In this document: piece after piece, positions 16,303 to 26,535 of the stretch
Layout of the letters: each line of letters begins with the position of its first letter
Numbering within the stretch: position 1 is the stretch's first letter
Assembly: GCF_001748085.1 (NCBI RefSeq)
Contig: NZ_BBZK01000008.1
Coordinates: 287,894-351,893 of the forward strand
Reading direction: 5' to 3'
DNA: 64,000 bases
Source: Streptomyces sp. TP-A0874
GTDB lineage: Bacteria > Actinomycetota > Actinomycetes > Streptomycetales > Streptomycetaceae
The notes under the pieces: generated by a model
What the model was told of the DNA's origin: nothing
The model's input: the letters and a program-made list of their open reading frames with translations, nothing else
Databases searched by the model: none
Position numbers and translations under genes: made by a program

Positions 16303-18276
16303 TCAGTCGCCGCCGGGGGTCGGCGTGGTCTTCTGGATCTGCAGCAGGAACTCGGCGTTGCTCTTGGTCTGCTTGAGCTTGTCCAGGAGCAGCTCGATGG
16401 CCTGCTGGGAGTCGAGGGCGTGGAGCACCCGGCGCAGCTTCCAGGTGATGGCCAGCTCGTCGCTGCCGAGCAGGATCTCCTCCTTGCGGGTACCGGAGGC
16501 GTCCACGTCCACCGCCGGGAAGATCCGCTTGTCGGCGAGCTTCCGGTCGAGCTTGAGCTCCATGTTGCCGGTGCCCTTGAACTCCTCGAAGATCACCTCG
16601 TCCATCCGCGATCCGGTGTCGACCAGCGCGGTGGCCAGGATGGTCAGCGAACCGCCGTCCTCGATGTTCCGCGCCGCACCGAAGAACCGCTTCGGCGGGT
16701 AGAGCGCGGTCGAGTCGACACCGCCGGAGAGGATCCGCCCGGAAGCCGGGGCCGCCAGGTTGTAGGCGCGGCCCAGACGGGTGATCGAGTCCAGCAGGAC
16801 GACCACGTCGTGCCCCAGCTCGACGAGGCGCTTGGCGCGCTCGATGGCCAGTTCGGCGACGGTGGTGTGGTCCTCGGCCGGGCGGTCGAAGGTCGAGGAG
16901 ATGACCTCGCCCTTCACCGACCGCTGCATGTCGGTGACCTCTTCCGGACGCTCGTCCACCAGGACGACCATCAGGTGGCACTCGGGGTTGTTGTGGGTGA
17001 TCGCGTTGGCGATCGACTGCATGATCATGGTCTTGCCGGCCTTCGGCGGCGAGACGATCAGCCCGCGCTGCCCCTTGCCGATGGGCGCGACCAGGTCGAT
17101 GATGCGCGGCGTCAGCGAGCCCGGCTCGCTCTCCAGCCGCAGACGGTCCTGCGGGTAGAGCGGGGTGAGCTTGCCGAAGTCCGGGCGGCCGCGGCCGGTC
17201 TCCGGCGCCATGCCGTTGACCGAGTCCAGTCGGACGAGGGCGTTGAACTTCTCGCGGCGCTCGCCCTCCTTGGGCTGCCGCACGGCCCCGGTGACGTGGT
17301 CGCCCTTGCGGAGCCCGTTCTTGCGCACCTGGGCCAGCGAGACGTACACGTCGTTCGGGCCCGGGAGGTATCCCGAGGTGCGGATGAACGCGTAGTTGTC
17401 GAGGATGTCGAGGATGCCGGCGACCGGGATCAGCACGTCGTCCTCGGACACCTGCGGCTCGTTGCCGAACTCCTCCCGACCGCGGCGACCCCGGCGGTCC
17501 CGGTAGCGGCCCCGGCGGCCGCGGCGGCCGCCGTCGAAGTCGTCGCCGCCGTCGTCGTGCTTGCCCCGGCGGTCGCGCTGGGCGTTGCCGCGCTCCCGGC
17601 GGTCGTTCTTCTGCCCGCCGCGGTCCTGGCGGTCCCCGCCCTGACCGCCGCGGTCGCCGTTCTTCTGCTTGCCCTCGGCGGAGTCCTGGGCGGTCGAGGA
17701 CGCGCTGTCGCCCTCGTTCTTGGACTCGGTCCGCTCCTCGGCCTTGGTCGAGGTCTGGGCGGAGGTGTCCGGGGTGCCCGCCTGGGCGGTGGCGCGGCGC
17801 CTGCGCCGCTCGCCGGCCGGCTGCTCGTCACTGGCGGGCTGGCCGGGGATGTCGATGGGCTGCCCCGAGTCCTTCTCGGCCGGGGCGGCCGTGGTGGTCG
17901 GGCCGGCCGTGTCGGCCGAGCCCTCCTTGGGCTGCTCACTCTCGCCGGTACGGGCCTTGGACGTGGTCCGGCGCTTGGGCTTGGTCTCGGCGGGACCGCT
18001 GTCCTCACTCTTGGCTGCCGCGCCGACGCTGGCCTGCTTCTCCTTGATGACCTCGATCAACTGGCTCTTGCGCATTCGCGCGGTGCCCTTGATACCGAGG
18101 CCGGAGGCGACCTGCTGCAGCTCTGCCAAGACCATGCCCTCAAGGCCGGTGCCGGAACGGCGACGTTTGGGGGCGGCACCGGTGGCAGGCGCGGCGGGAG
18201 CGTCCGTGGCGGGCGCGGAGGCTGCACCGACGTTTTCGTCGGCGGTCACGCCCATCAGATCGGTGGTGTCGCTCAC
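16303..18276 (-). CDS. rho: Transcription termination factor Rho, actinobacterial long form
   Basis: RNA-dependent ATPase/helicase that ends transcription. The 657-residue protein is about 240 residues longer than E. coli Rho. After an N-terminal Rho_N-type helical segment (about 40-75) there is a long Arg, Gly, Asp and Gln-rich disordered insertion to about residue 265, typical of actinobacteria and able to bind RNA. The cold-shock-type RNA-binding domain follows, then the RecA-like motor with Walker A SPPKAGKT and the VVVLLDSITRLGRAYN region. A GTG or ATG start at 18276 gives MSDTTDLMGV. Confidence 0.96.
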   Translation of the reverse strand: MSDTTDLMGVTADENVGAASAPATDAPAAPATGAAPKRRRSGTGLEGMVLAELQQVASGLGIKGTARMRKSQLIEVIKEKQASVGAAAKSEDSGPAETKPKRRTTSKARTGESEQPKEGSADTAGPTTTAAPAEKDSGQPIDIPGQPASDEQPAGERRRRRATAQAGTPDTSAQTSTKAEERTESKNEGDSASSTAQDSAEGKQKNGDRGGQGGDRQDRGGQKNDRRERGNAQRDRRGKHDDGGDDFDGGRRGRRGRYRDRRGRRGREEFGNEPQVSEDDVLIPVAGILDILDNYAFIRTSGYLPGPNDVYVSLAQVRKNGLRKGDHVTGAVRQPKEGERREKFNALVRLDSVNGMAPETGRGRPDFGKLTPLYPQDRLRLESEPGSLTPRIIDLVAPIGKGQRGLIVSPPKAGKTMIMQSIANAITHNNPECHLMVVLVDERPEEVTDMQRSVKGEVISSTFDRPAEDHTTVAELAIERAKRLVELGHDVVVLLDSITRLGRAYNLAAPASGRILSGGVDSTALYPPKRFFGAARNIEDGGSLTILATALVDTGSRMDEVIFEEFKGTGNMELKLDRKLADKRIFPAVDVDASGTRKEEILLGSDELAITWKLRRVLHALDSQQAIELLLDKLKQTKSNAEFLLQIQKTTPTPGGD

Positions 18277-18628
18277 GAAGGGTCCTTCCCTGGAGCGGGC
18301 GTCGGCCTGTCTGGCTCGGCGACCGGTTGTGCTGTCCGGGTGCGGTCCTGTCTCGCGGACCGGTCCGGGTGCGGTGGTCCGCCTGTGCGGCGGAAGATCA
18401 TCGAATGGTTCCGGCGGGAAACGACGTCACTCATGCCGTCGCGCCGGTTCCGGAGCGTGCTCGACCTGCTCAAGCAGGCCGCTCAGGCAAATTGAGGAGG
18501 CTCTCGGAAGAAGGTGGCCCCGATAGGGGACACGAGCACCGCACCAACTGGTGTCGAGTGCTGACTTGAAGATTAACACTACCGGATCCAACAAACATTC
18601 CCCCTCTCCCAGTCCGGCAATCGTGGCG
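18277..18628. other. Intergenic region upstream of rho
   Basis: A 352-base gap between the thrB stop and the rho start. It should hold the rho promoter and a long leader, where Rho autoregulation often acts. I see no convincing gene; the overlapping small open frames have shadow-like composition. Confidence 0.5.
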
Positions 18629-19675
18629 TCATCCGGGGGTACGCCCCGTGACGGAGGCGACGTCGTACGCGCCGCCCTCGACGGCGTCGGCGGGCCCCGG
18701 GACCCGGCCGGCGGCCGGCCCCGTGGGACGCCCCCGGTCGGGGCGGCCCTCCCCCCGGGCGGCGTTCAGGGGCAGCACACTGGCTCCGGCTGGGTCCATG
18801 GACAGCCGGTTCGCCGCCCAGCCGTCCCCCGCGAGCCGTGCCACCCGGTCCGCGGCGCTCTCCTCGGAGAGCGCGAGCACGGTCGGGCCCGCGCCGGAGA
18901 TCACCGCGGGCACCCCGTCCGCCCGCAGGCGGTTGACGAGGGCCGCGCTCTCCGCCATCGCCGGAGCCCGGTACTCCTGGTGGAGCCGGTCCTCGGTGGC
19001 GGCCAGCAGCAGCTCGGGACGCCTGGTCAGCGCCTCCACGAGCAGCGCGGCCCGGCCGGCGTTGGCCGCCGCGTCGACGTGCGGGACCTTCTTGGGCAGC
19101 AGGCCGCGCGCCGCCTCGGTGAGCACCGGCCCGGCCGGCACGAAGACCACCGGGACGACGCTCTCCGCGGGCTCCATCCGGATCGCGCGGGCCGTCCCCT
19201 CGTCCGTCCAGGCGAGGGTGAACCCGCCCAGCAGGCAGGCGGCGACGTTGTCCGGATGTCCCTCCAGTTCGGCGGCCAGCCCCAGCATCGCACTGTCGTC
19301 CAGCCGCTCGGCGCCGCCTATGGTCACCGCCCGCGCGGCGAGGATGCCGGCGCAGATGGCGGCCGAGGAGGAGCCCAACCCGCGACCGTGCGGGATCCGG
19401 TTGGCGCACACGACTTCCAGTCCTCGGGGCTGCCCGCCGAGCAGGTCGAAGGCCGCACGGAGCGCCCGGAGGAGCAGATGGCGCTCGTCCCGCGGAAGGG
19501 TTTCGGCACCCTCACCGGCGATGTCGATGTGCAGGCCGGCGTCGGCGACGCGTACCACGATGTCGTCGTACAGGCCCAGAGCAAGGCCGAAGGCGTCGAA
19601 GCCGGGGCCGAGATTGGCGCTGGTCGCAGGGGTACGCACCCGGACGGCGGCGGCTCGGAAGGCGGGACCGGCCAT
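18629..19675 (-). CDS. thrB: Homoserine kinase
   Basis: Phosphorylates homoserine with ATP in threonine synthesis (GHMP kinase family). The substrate motif PATSANLGPGFDAFG is near the N-terminus and the ATP-binding P-loop-like motif is RGLGSSSAAICAG. I chose ATG 19675 (MAGPAFRAAAVRV), which matches family N-termini; a GTG 12 codons upstream keeps the frame open but has poor spacing to its GGGGGA. At 348 residues it is about 40 longer than usual because of a Gly/Arg/Pro-rich C-terminal tail. It is separated from thrC by an unusually long gap. Confidence 0.93.
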   Translation of the reverse strand: MAGPAFRAAAVRVRTPATSANLGPGFDAFGLALGLYDDIVVRVADAGLHIDIAGEGAETLPRDERHLLLRALRAAFDLLGGQPRGLEVVCANRIPHGRGLGSSSAAICAGILAARAVTIGGAERLDDSAMLGLAAELEGHPDNVAACLLGGFTLAWTDEGTARAIRMEPAESVVPVVFVPAGPVLTEAARGLLPKKVPHVDAAANAGRAALLVEALTRRPELLLAATEDRLHQEYRAPAMAESAALVNRLRADGVPAVISGAGPTVLALSEESAADRVARLAGDGWAANRLSMDPAGASVLPLNAARGEGRPDRGRPTGPAAGRVPGPADAVEGGAYDVASVTGRTPG

Positions 19676-20336
19676 CGCTCGCTGACTCTCCTCATGGTGG
19701 ATCTTCGGCACTCCCCCGGGATTCTCCCCCCGGACACTGCCATGCGGTTCCTGGGAACTCCGTCCGGCGACGGCGGCAGCACGGGTCCGCGCGTCAGTGA
19801 CCGGGAAGCGGCAGAGCGGGGTTCGAGTACCAGCCTATCGAAGGAAGGTTCCGTCACGACATAGGGCGCACAGACGGCGCATGATGCGTGTCGCTCCATC
19901 TTCCTTCATTCTCCCCCGAACCGCCAGGGTGGCCTCCTATCTGATCTTCACGGGGACGCGGTACCAGCCACGGCGCTTCCCCCGGCCACCACCGGAAGGC
20001 CCCCCGACGCCGTGTCACCGGACCGCGGGAACGACCAGGTGCGAACGGCGGTACGGCGGCCTTGCGCCGCTGCCCCACCGCCGCCCTGAGCGGGCGCGGG
20101 AGCTGCCCCGGGGAGATCCGGACTGGACGGCCCTGGCGCGCGCCCCACTCCGCACCGGGAGGCCCGGTGCCCGGCCGCCGACAGGCGGCCCCGGCTACCG
20201 TCACTCCGTCAGTTCCCCGCGATGGCGGCCGGTATGCCGGTGGAGCGGCTCGGTGCGGTGCCGGCCACGGAGGCCGTCCCGCACCGCGCGACGGACCGTC
20301 GGCCGATCCGGTGCGGCACCGGCGCCCGCACTCCGG
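19676..20336. other. Long gap between thrC and thrB
   Basis: About 660 bases without a supportable gene. Open frames here have Arg/Pro/Gly-rich random composition. In many Streptomyces the two genes are close together, so this gap may be expanded or hold an unseen promoter. Confidence 0.5.
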
Positions 20337-21434
20337 TCATCCGAGGCCGAGTTGCCGGGCGGCCGCGTCCGCGTCCACCGGCACGGTCACCGGCGGCGGC
20401 GCTCCGGCCACCGCCCAGTCCGGGTCCTTGAGGCCGTTTCCGGTCACGGTGCAGACGATCCGCTGCCCCCGGTCCACCCTGCCCTGCTCCGCCGCCTTGA
20501 GCAGCCCGGCGACGCTCGCCGCCGAGGCGGGCTCCACGAAGACGCCCTCCTGGGCCGCCAGCAACCGGTAGGCGGCGAGAATCTGACGGTCGGTCACCTC
20601 GTCGATCAGCCCGCCGGAATCGTCCCGGGCCTGCTCGGCGAACCCCCAGGAGGCCGGGTTGCCGATCCGGATCGCGGTGGCGATGGTGTGCGGGTCCTTC
20701 ACCGGCTCACCGCGCACGATCGGAGCGGATCCAGCGGCCTGGAACCCCCACATCCGGGGCCGGCGGGAGGCGATCCCATCGGCGGCGTACTCGCGGTAAC
20801 CCCGCCAGTAGGCGGTGATGTTGCCGGCGTTGCCGACCGGCAGGACGTGGACGTCCGGTGCGTCGCCGAGCGCGTCCACCACCTCGAAAGCGGCCGTCTT
20901 CTGCCCCTCTATCCGGGCCGGGTTGACCGAGTTCACCAACGCCACCGGGTACTTCTCGGAGAGCCCCCGGGCCAGCGTCAGGCAGTCGTCGAAGTTCCCG
21001 TCGACCTGCAGGATCCGCGCGCCGTGCACCAGGGCCTGGCCCATCTTGCCCAGGGCGATCTTGCCCTGCGGCACGAGTACCGCGCAGACCATCCCGGCCC
21101 GCACCGCGTAGGCGGCGGCCGAGGCCGAGGTGTTGCCGGTGGAGGCGCAGATCACGGCCTGCGCCCCCTGCTCCTTGGCGTGGCTGATCGCCATGGTCAT
21201 CCCGCGGTCCTTGAAGGAGCCGGTGGGGTTGGCCCCCTCGACCTTCAGGTGCACCTCGCAGCCCGTCCGCTCGGAGAGCACCTGCGCGGGCACCAGCGGC
21301 GTGCCGCCCTCACGCAGGGTGACCACCGGGGTGTCCGCGGCCACCGGGAGGCGGTCCCGGTACTCCTCGATCACCCCACGCCACTGGTGGGTGGTGCGCG
21401 GCCCGGAACCGGACCCGCTGCTGTTGGCACTCAT
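20337..21434 (-). CDS. thrC: Threonine synthase
   Basis: PLP enzyme converting O-phosphohomoserine to threonine (365 residues). The PLP Schiff-base lysine is Lys75 in NPTGSFKDRGMTMA, and the phosphate-binding loop around VLPVGNAGNITAYW is clear. The start ATG is at 21434. The gene follows hom by 11 bases, indicating co-transcription, and is ahead of thrB in the same direction. Confidence 0.96.
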   Translation of the reverse strand: MSANSSGSGSGPRTTHQWRGVIEEYRDRLPVAADTPVVTLREGGTPLVPAQVLSERTGCEVHLKVEGANPTGSFKDRGMTMAISHAKEQGAQAVICASTGNTSASAAAYAVRAGMVCAVLVPQGKIALGKMGQALVHGARILQVDGNFDDCLTLARGLSEKYPVALVNSVNPARIEGQKTAAFEVVDALGDAPDVHVLPVGNAGNITAYWRGYREYAADGIASRRPRMWGFQAAGSAPIVRGEPVKDPHTIATAIRIGNPASWGFAEQARDDSGGLIDEVTDRQILAAYRLLAAQEGVFVEPASAASVAGLLKAAEQGRVDRGQRIVCTVTGNGLKDPDWAVAGAPPPVTVPVDADAAARQLGLG

Positions 21435-21445
21435 GGTGGTTCTCC

Positions 21446-22738
21446 CTACTCCCCTTCGACCCGCATGATGCTGGCGACACCACGCACGGTGTCCAACCGG
21501 CGCAGCGTCTCGACGGTCGCCGAGAGCGCGGCGTCGTGCGCCCGGTGGGTGACGACGACCAGCGACGCCTCACCGTCCTTGCCCTGCTGACGGACGGTGT
21601 CGATGGACACCCCGTGTTCGGCGAAGACCGTGGCCACCTGGGCCAGCACACCCGGCTTGTCCGCCACGTCCAGGCTGATGTGGTACCGGGTGACCGCCCG
21701 GCCCATCGGGCTGACGGCCAACCGGGCGTAGGCGGACTCGCCGGGCCCGACGGCACCGTTCAGCTTGTTGCGGCAGGCCGCGACCAGGTCGCCGAGGACC
21801 GCGGAGGCGGTGGGCGAGCCGCCCGCTCCCTGCCCGTAGAACATCAGCTGGCCGGCCGCCTCCGACTCGACGAAGACGGCGTTGTACGCCTCGCGCACCG
21901 AGGCGAGCGGATGGCTCAGCGGGATCATGGCCGGGTGCACACGCGCGGTGACGGACCGCCCGTCGGCGGCCCGCTCGCAGATCGCCAGCAGTTTGACGGT
22001 GCGGCCCATCCGGCGGGCGGAGACGATGTCGGCCGCGGTCACCTCGGTGATGCCCTCGCGGTGCACGTCGTCCAGCCGCACCCGGGTGTGGAAGGCGATG
22101 CTCGCCAGGATCGCCGCCTTCGCCGCGGCGTCGAAGCCCTCGACGTCCGCGGTGGGGTCCGCCTCGGCGTATCCGAGGGCGGTGGCCTCGTCGAGCGCCT
22201 CGGAGTAGCCGGAGCCGGCGGAGTCCATCCGGTCGAGGATGAAGTTGGTGGTGCCGTTGACGATGCCGAGCACCCGGTTGACCTCGTCGCCGGCGAGCGA
22301 CTCGCGCAGCGGGCGGAGCAGCGGGATGGCGCCGGCCACCGCGGCCTCGTAGTAGAGGTCCGCGCCGTGTTTCTGGGCCGCGGCGTGCAGCGCCGCGCCG
22401 TCCTCGGCCAGCAGCGCCTTGTTGGCGCTGACCACGCTGGCGCCGTGCTCGAAGGCGGTGGTCAGCAGCGAGCGCGCCGGCTCGATGCCCCCGATGACCT
22501 CGACCACCACGTCGATGTCCCCCCGCTTGACCAGCGCGGTGGCGTCCGTGGTGACCAGTTCCGCGGGTACCTGTCCCCGGGCCCGGCCCGGGCGGCGCAC
22601 CGCCACCCCGGCCAGCTCGATCGGGGCGCCGACGCGGGCCGCGAGATCATCCGCGTTCGTCGTCAGGATGCGCGCCACCTCGGAGCCGACCACTCCACAG
22701 CCCAGCAGCGCCACCTTCAGCGGACGCGTACGCATCAT
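21446..22738 (-). CDS. hom: Homoserine dehydrogenase
   Basis: NAD(P)H-dependent reduction of aspartate semialdehyde to homoserine (430 residues). The Rossmann motif LLGCGVVGSEVARIL is at the N-terminus, the catalytic region contains GIVNGTTNFILDRM and LGYAEADPTADVEG, and the C-terminal ACT domain starts near residue 345 (ISLDVADKPGVLAQVATVF), giving feedback control by threonine. Two adjacent ATGs (22738 and 22735) follow GAGG; either could be used. It forms an operon with thrC. Confidence 0.96.
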   Translation of the reverse strand: MMRTRPLKVALLGCGVVGSEVARILTTNADDLAARVGAPIELAGVAVRRPGRARGQVPAELVTTDATALVKRGDIDVVVEVIGGIEPARSLLTTAFEHGASVVSANKALLAEDGAALHAAAQKHGADLYYEAAVAGAIPLLRPLRESLAGDEVNRVLGIVNGTTNFILDRMDSAGSGYSEALDEATALGYAEADPTADVEGFDAAAKAAILASIAFHTRVRLDDVHREGITEVTAADIVSARRMGRTVKLLAICERAADGRSVTARVHPAMIPLSHPLASVREAYNAVFVESEAAGQLMFYGQGAGGSPTASAVLGDLVAACRNKLNGAVGPGESAYARLAVSPMGRAVTRYHISLDVADKPGVLAQVATVFAEHGVSIDTVRQQGKDGEASLVVVTHRAHDAALSATVETLRRLDTVRGVASIMRVEGE

Positions 22739-22900
22739 CCGACCTCGTCTCTCACAGCCGTCGTCCCCCGGGAGTTCCTGGGAAGCCCCCGGCTTTCCGT
22801 TTTTTCCCGCATTTGACACTCCCCCTCAGTCTCACTCACCGGACGTGGATTTCTACTTCCCGTCCAGGATCCGAGACCGCCGCGCCGCCTGCGGCGGACA

Positions 22901-24292
22901 TCATCCGACATCCAGCCGCAGCAGGTCCTCCTCCGTCTCCCGGCGGACGATGGTCCGCGCCGCGCCGTCCCGCACGGCGACCACCGGCGGCCGCGGCACA
23001 TGGTTGTAGTTGCTCGCCATGGAGCGGCAGTAGGCGCCGGTGGCGGGGACCGCGACCAGGTCGCCGGGCACCAGGTCGGCGGGGAGGAAGGCGTCCCGGA
23101 CGACGATGTCGCCCGACTCGCAGTGCTTGCCGACGACCCGGGAGAGCATCGGCTCCGCCGAGGAGGTCCGGGAGACCAGCGCGACGCTGTACTCGGCGTC
23201 GTAGAGCGCGGTACGGATGTTGTCCGACATCCCGCCGTCGACGCTGACGTACGTCCGCAGGCCCGAGAGCGGCTTGACCGTGCCCACCTCGTAGAGCGTG
23301 AACGCCGTCGGTCCGACGATCGCCCGCCCCGGCTCGACCGAGATCCGGGGGGCGGCCAGACCGGCGGACTCGCACTCCCGGGCGACGATCGCGCTGAGCG
23401 AGTCGGCGATCTCCTGCGGCTCCCGCGGGTCGTCCTGCGAGGTGTAGGCGATGCCCAGGCCGCCGCCGAGGTCGATCTCCGGCAGTTCCACCCCGTGCTC
23501 GTCCCGCACCTGGGCGAGCAGCCCCACCACCCGGCGGGCCGACACCTCGAAACCGGCCATGTCGAAGATCTGCGAGCCGATGTGGGAGTGGATGCCGAGC
23601 AGTTCCAGGCTGCTCAGCTTCAGCACCTGGCGGACCGCCTCCGCGGCCACCCCGTCGGCGAGCGACAACCCGAACTTCTGGTCCTCGTGCGCGGTCGCGA
23701 TGAACTCGTGGGTGTGCGCCTCCACCCCCACCGTGACCCTGACCAGCACCTTCTGCCGTTGCCCGAGCCGCTCCGCGATAGCCGCGACCCGGGCGATCTC
23801 CTGGAAGGAGTCGAGGACGATCCGCCCGACCCCCGCCGACACCGCGCGTTCGATCTCGGCGTCCGACTTGTTGTTGCCGTGCAGGGCGATGCGCTCGGCG
23901 GGCAGCCCCGCGGCGAGGGCGGTCGCCAGTTCGCCGCCGGAGCAGACGTCGAGGTTGAGGCCCTCCTCGTGCAGCCAGCGGACGACGGCGCGGGAGAGAA
24001 ACGCCTTGCCCGCGTAGAAGACGTCGGCCTCCTCCCCGAACGCCTGCCGCCAGGCCCGGCAGCGGGCCCGGAAGTCGTCCTCGTCCAGGAAGTAGGCCGG
24101 GGTGCCGAACTCCTCAGCCAGACGGGTGACGGGGATGCCGCCGACCGCGGCGACACCGTCCGGCCCGCGGGTCACCGTGCACGACCAGACCCGGGGGTCG
24201 AGGGCGTTGAGGTCCTCGGGCGGGGCGGTGTACTGGCCATCCGGCAGGACATCGGCGTGGCGGGGCCCGGCGGGGTGGGCGGAACGGCTCAT
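22901..24292 (-). CDS. lysA: Diaminopimelate decarboxylase
   Basis: PLP enzyme making lysine from meso-diaminopimelate (463 residues). The PLP lysine is in VFYAGKAFLSR. Further motifs are DVCSGGELATAL, LLGIHSHIGSQIFD and the substrate-binding SVDGGMSDNIR. The start is ATG 24292 (MSRSAHPAG). It lies 37 bases after the NrtL gene and 162 bases before hom on the same strand, making a lysine/threonine/methionine cluster. Confidence 0.96.
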   Translation of the reverse strand: MSRSAHPAGPRHADVLPDGQYTAPPEDLNALDPRVWSCTVTRGPDGVAAVGGIPVTRLAEEFGTPAYFLDEDDFRARCRAWRQAFGEEADVFYAGKAFLSRAVVRWLHEEGLNLDVCSGGELATALAAGLPAERIALHGNNKSDAEIERAVSAGVGRIVLDSFQEIARVAAIAERLGQRQKVLVRVTVGVEAHTHEFIATAHEDQKFGLSLADGVAAEAVRQVLKLSSLELLGIHSHIGSQIFDMAGFEVSARRVVGLLAQVRDEHGVELPEIDLGGGLGIAYTSQDDPREPQEIADSLSAIVARECESAGLAAPRISVEPGRAIVGPTAFTLYEVGTVKPLSGLRTYVSVDGGMSDNIRTALYDAEYSVALVSRTSSAEPMLSRVVGKHCESGDIVVRDAFLPADLVPGDLVAVPATGAYCRSMASNYNHVPRPPVVAVRDGAARTIVRRETEEDLLRLDVG

Positions 24293-24329
24293 GGGGTTCT
24301 CCGTCGATCCTCTGAAGGTGTGCTGGCGC

Positions 24330-25547
24330 CTAGAGGTGTTGTGGCGCGTGGATGCCGAGCAGGTGCAGGCCGCCGGCGAGCACCGTGCCGGCCGCCCGGG
24401 CGAGGGCGATCCGGTCCCGGTGGGCGGCCTCGGGTTTCCGCTCCCCTCGGGGCAGCAGATCGCATCCGTCGTGGAAGCGGAAGAAGGCCCCGGCGATCCG
24501 CTCCAGCTGGCGGGCGACCCGATCGGGGGCGCGGTGCCGGGCGGCAGCGCGCAGCGTATCCGGGTACTCGCCCAGGGCGCCGAGCAGCGCCGTGGCGGAG
24601 GGGTGCTCGTACGTCGCGGCGCCCCGCTGGTCGCCGGCCACCGTCTCGCCGGGCACGGTCTTCCCAGCCCCCGTCTTCCCGGGTACCGAGCACACCCCCA
24701 GGTCGACGGCGTTGCGCAGCAGGGAGCAGGCCCGGGCATGGGCGTAGCGCACCCGGAAGAACGGATTGGACTCCCGCTGCACCAGCAGTTCCTCGGTGAG
24801 CCGCGGCCGGTCGTGGGCGGCTGGGCGCAGGAGCGCCCAGCGGGTGGCGTCCGCTCCGAAACGGGCGGAGAGCTCGTCGAAGCTCCCGACGACCGGGGTG
24901 ACCCGGACTCTGAAGCGTTCGGCGGCACGTTCCTCCGCCTCCGGGCCGCTGCCGGTGGTGCTCGCCGAGGCGTCCGCCACACCGGACCGACCGGCATCTT
25001 CACGGTTGCTTTCACGCCCCTGCCCCGCGGGACTGGCGATGACGGTGGCGCCCTGGGCGCGGAGGATGCGGGACAGCGCCTCGGCGGTGACGAGCGCCCG
25101 GGTCTCGGCGGGCGCGGTCAGCTCGACGACCTCTCCCCGGAGCTCGTCCCCGTGGCCGTACGGGGACGAGGCGCCGGCAGCGCCGCTGGCCGGAGCCGTC
25201 ACCGCTGGAGCGCTCTGGTCGGCGGCTGTGAGGATCTCGCTGATCAGGGCAGAGGCGTGTGCCCGGCGGTCCAAGGTGATGTTGAGGAAACCGGGCTCGG
25301 CGACCTCCACGGTGGCGATGCCCGGCAGCCGGGCGAGCCTGGCTCGCAGCAGCTCGGCCACCGCGCGGGGATGCTGTCCGGCGTTCCTGGCCAGCTGGAG
25401 GGCGACACCGGTCGCGTAGTCGCCGCGGTCGCGGTGCGGTGGCGGCGCGACCCGGACCCGCTCAGGCGCGGGCGCCACCAGTTCGCCGGCCTCGATGGCA
25501 CGGCTCACGGTGCGCAGCACGGCGCTGGAGAGCTGGGCAGGGGTCAC
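24330..25547 (-). CDS. nrtL: ArgS-related anticodon-binding protein (NrtL type)
   Basis: A 405-residue relative of arginyl-tRNA synthetase. It keeps the N-terminal Add-1-like domain (about 1-100) and the C-terminal DALR anticodon-binding domain (from about 285: RVRYAHARACSLLRNAV). The middle region is short, with no HIGH or KMSKS signature, so it cannot be a normal synthetase. Such genes beside lysA have been called NrtL in Streptomyces; the function is not known. The start is taken as GTG 25547 because upstream codons have no family resemblance. Confidence 0.8.
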   Translation of the reverse strand: MTPAQLSSAVLRTVSRAIEAGELVAPAPERVRVAPPPHRDRGDYATGVALQLARNAGQHPRAVAELLRARLARLPGIATVEVAEPGFLNITLDRRAHASALISEILTAADQSAPAVTAPASGAAGASSPYGHGDELRGEVVELTAPAETRALVTAEALSRILRAQGATVIASPAGQGRESNREDAGRSGVADASASTTGSGPEAEERAAERFRVRVTPVVGSFDELSARFGADATRWALLRPAAHDRPRLTEELLVQRESNPFFRVRYAHARACSLLRNAVDLGVCSVPGKTGAGKTVPGETVAGDQRGAATYEHPSATALLGALGEYPDTLRAAARHRAPDRVARQLERIAGAFFRFHDGCDLLPRGERKPEAAHRDRIALARAAGTVLAGGLHLLGIHAPQHL

Positions 25548-25627
25548 GAGACCAGCGTATGGGAGGAAGGGGGCGAAGCGCCGAGCCGTTCCGCAGGCTG
25601 AAACGCGGGGGCGGACACAGCGAACGC

Positions 25628-26077
25628 TCAGCCCGCGGGGTTGACGATCCATTCCGCCCCGCCGCCGGGCAGGCCGCCTGCGGAGGGGCGTCGCCTCCCT
25701 CGGCCTCCCTCAGCCAGCTGGCGGGCCAGCCGTACCAGGTCCCTCGGATCGAAGGGCTTCGCCAGGAAGGCCGCGACCCCGGCGGCGATCCCACTGTCGA
25801 TCTCGGCCTGGGTGCAGGCACTGACTATGGCGATCGGCAGGTGGCGGGTTCGGGGATCGGCCTGGAGTCGGGCGGCGGTGGACAGCCCGTCCAGCCTGGG
25901 CATCACCACATCGAGGGTGATGACATCCGGACGCACGTCATGGACGATGTCCAGACACTCGGCACCGTCGGCCGCGGTCACGACCTCGAAGCCCTCCAGC
26001 TCGAGGTTGACCCTGATCAACTGCCGGATGACCTTGTTGTCGTCGACAACGAGGACCCGGCCGGGCAAGCCAGACAC
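25628..26077 (-). CDS. Single-domain response regulator
   Basis: A CheY-like receiver (about 149 residues) with no output domain. The acidic pocket is VVDDN (Asp12, Asp13), the phospho-acceptor Asp56 is in VITLDVVMPRLDG, and the conserved Lys is in FLAKPFDPRD. The last 30 residues are Gly/Arg-rich with no fold signal. A GTG at 26077 agrees with the family N-terminus, but AAGG sits directly against it; an ATG at 26125 is an alternative. There is no adjacent histidine kinase, so it is an orphan regulator. Confidence 0.8.
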   Translation of the reverse strand: MSGLPGRVLVVDDNKVIRQLIRVNLELEGFEVVTAADGAECLDIVHDVRPDVITLDVVMPRLDGLSTAARLQADPRTRHLPIAIVSACTQAEIDSGIAAGVAAFLAKPFDPRDLVRLARQLAEGGRGRRRPSAGGLPGGGAEWIVNPAG

Positions 26078-26535
26078 CCTTCGAGAGTAGGGGGCGGTCT
26101 CTCGCCGCGTCCGGGTTTTCCGCACTTCCCCGGCTCTTCCCCACCTCCGAGGGAGCTTTGGTCAAGACCCGGTGGCGGAGGACGGCCGTAGGTTATTGCG
26201 GCTCCGGGGCCGGGGCTTTCCAGGCCCTGGGGGCAGGGACAGCACGGCGATCAGGGGGAGTCGCACGGTGTGACGGCAGTGGCCGGCGCATCGCCCATCG
26301 GGCACCGACCGGACACGCAGCGACCCCAGCCGGGACCGCCGCCTCCGCCCCGCTCGCCGTGGACGCCCGGCGATCGGACACTCCTGAGGCGTCCGTCATA
26401 CGTGGTGATCCACTCCCGCCCGACCAGGCACCGCGGGGGCTCGCAGGCCGAGGGGCCCGGAGGGAAAAGCCGTTCATGGGCACCCACTCGGAGCTGGTAG
26501 TGTTCTACCCGTCGCCGCGATCGAGCGAACGACAC
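26078..26535. other. Intergenic region upstream of tRNA-Arg
   Basis: A 458-base stretch without a supportable gene. It should hold the promoters of the divergent response regulator and tRNA gene. The overlapping open frames have shadow-like composition. Confidence 0.5.

Noticed and set aside
16264..18495. Plus-strand open frame of 743 codons
   Set aside because: Antisense to rho; the composition mirrors the repetitive Rho insertion.
19854..20204. Possible small gene between thrC and thrB
   Set aside because: Composition is Gly/Arg/Pro-rich, with no ribosome-binding site and no recognisable motif.
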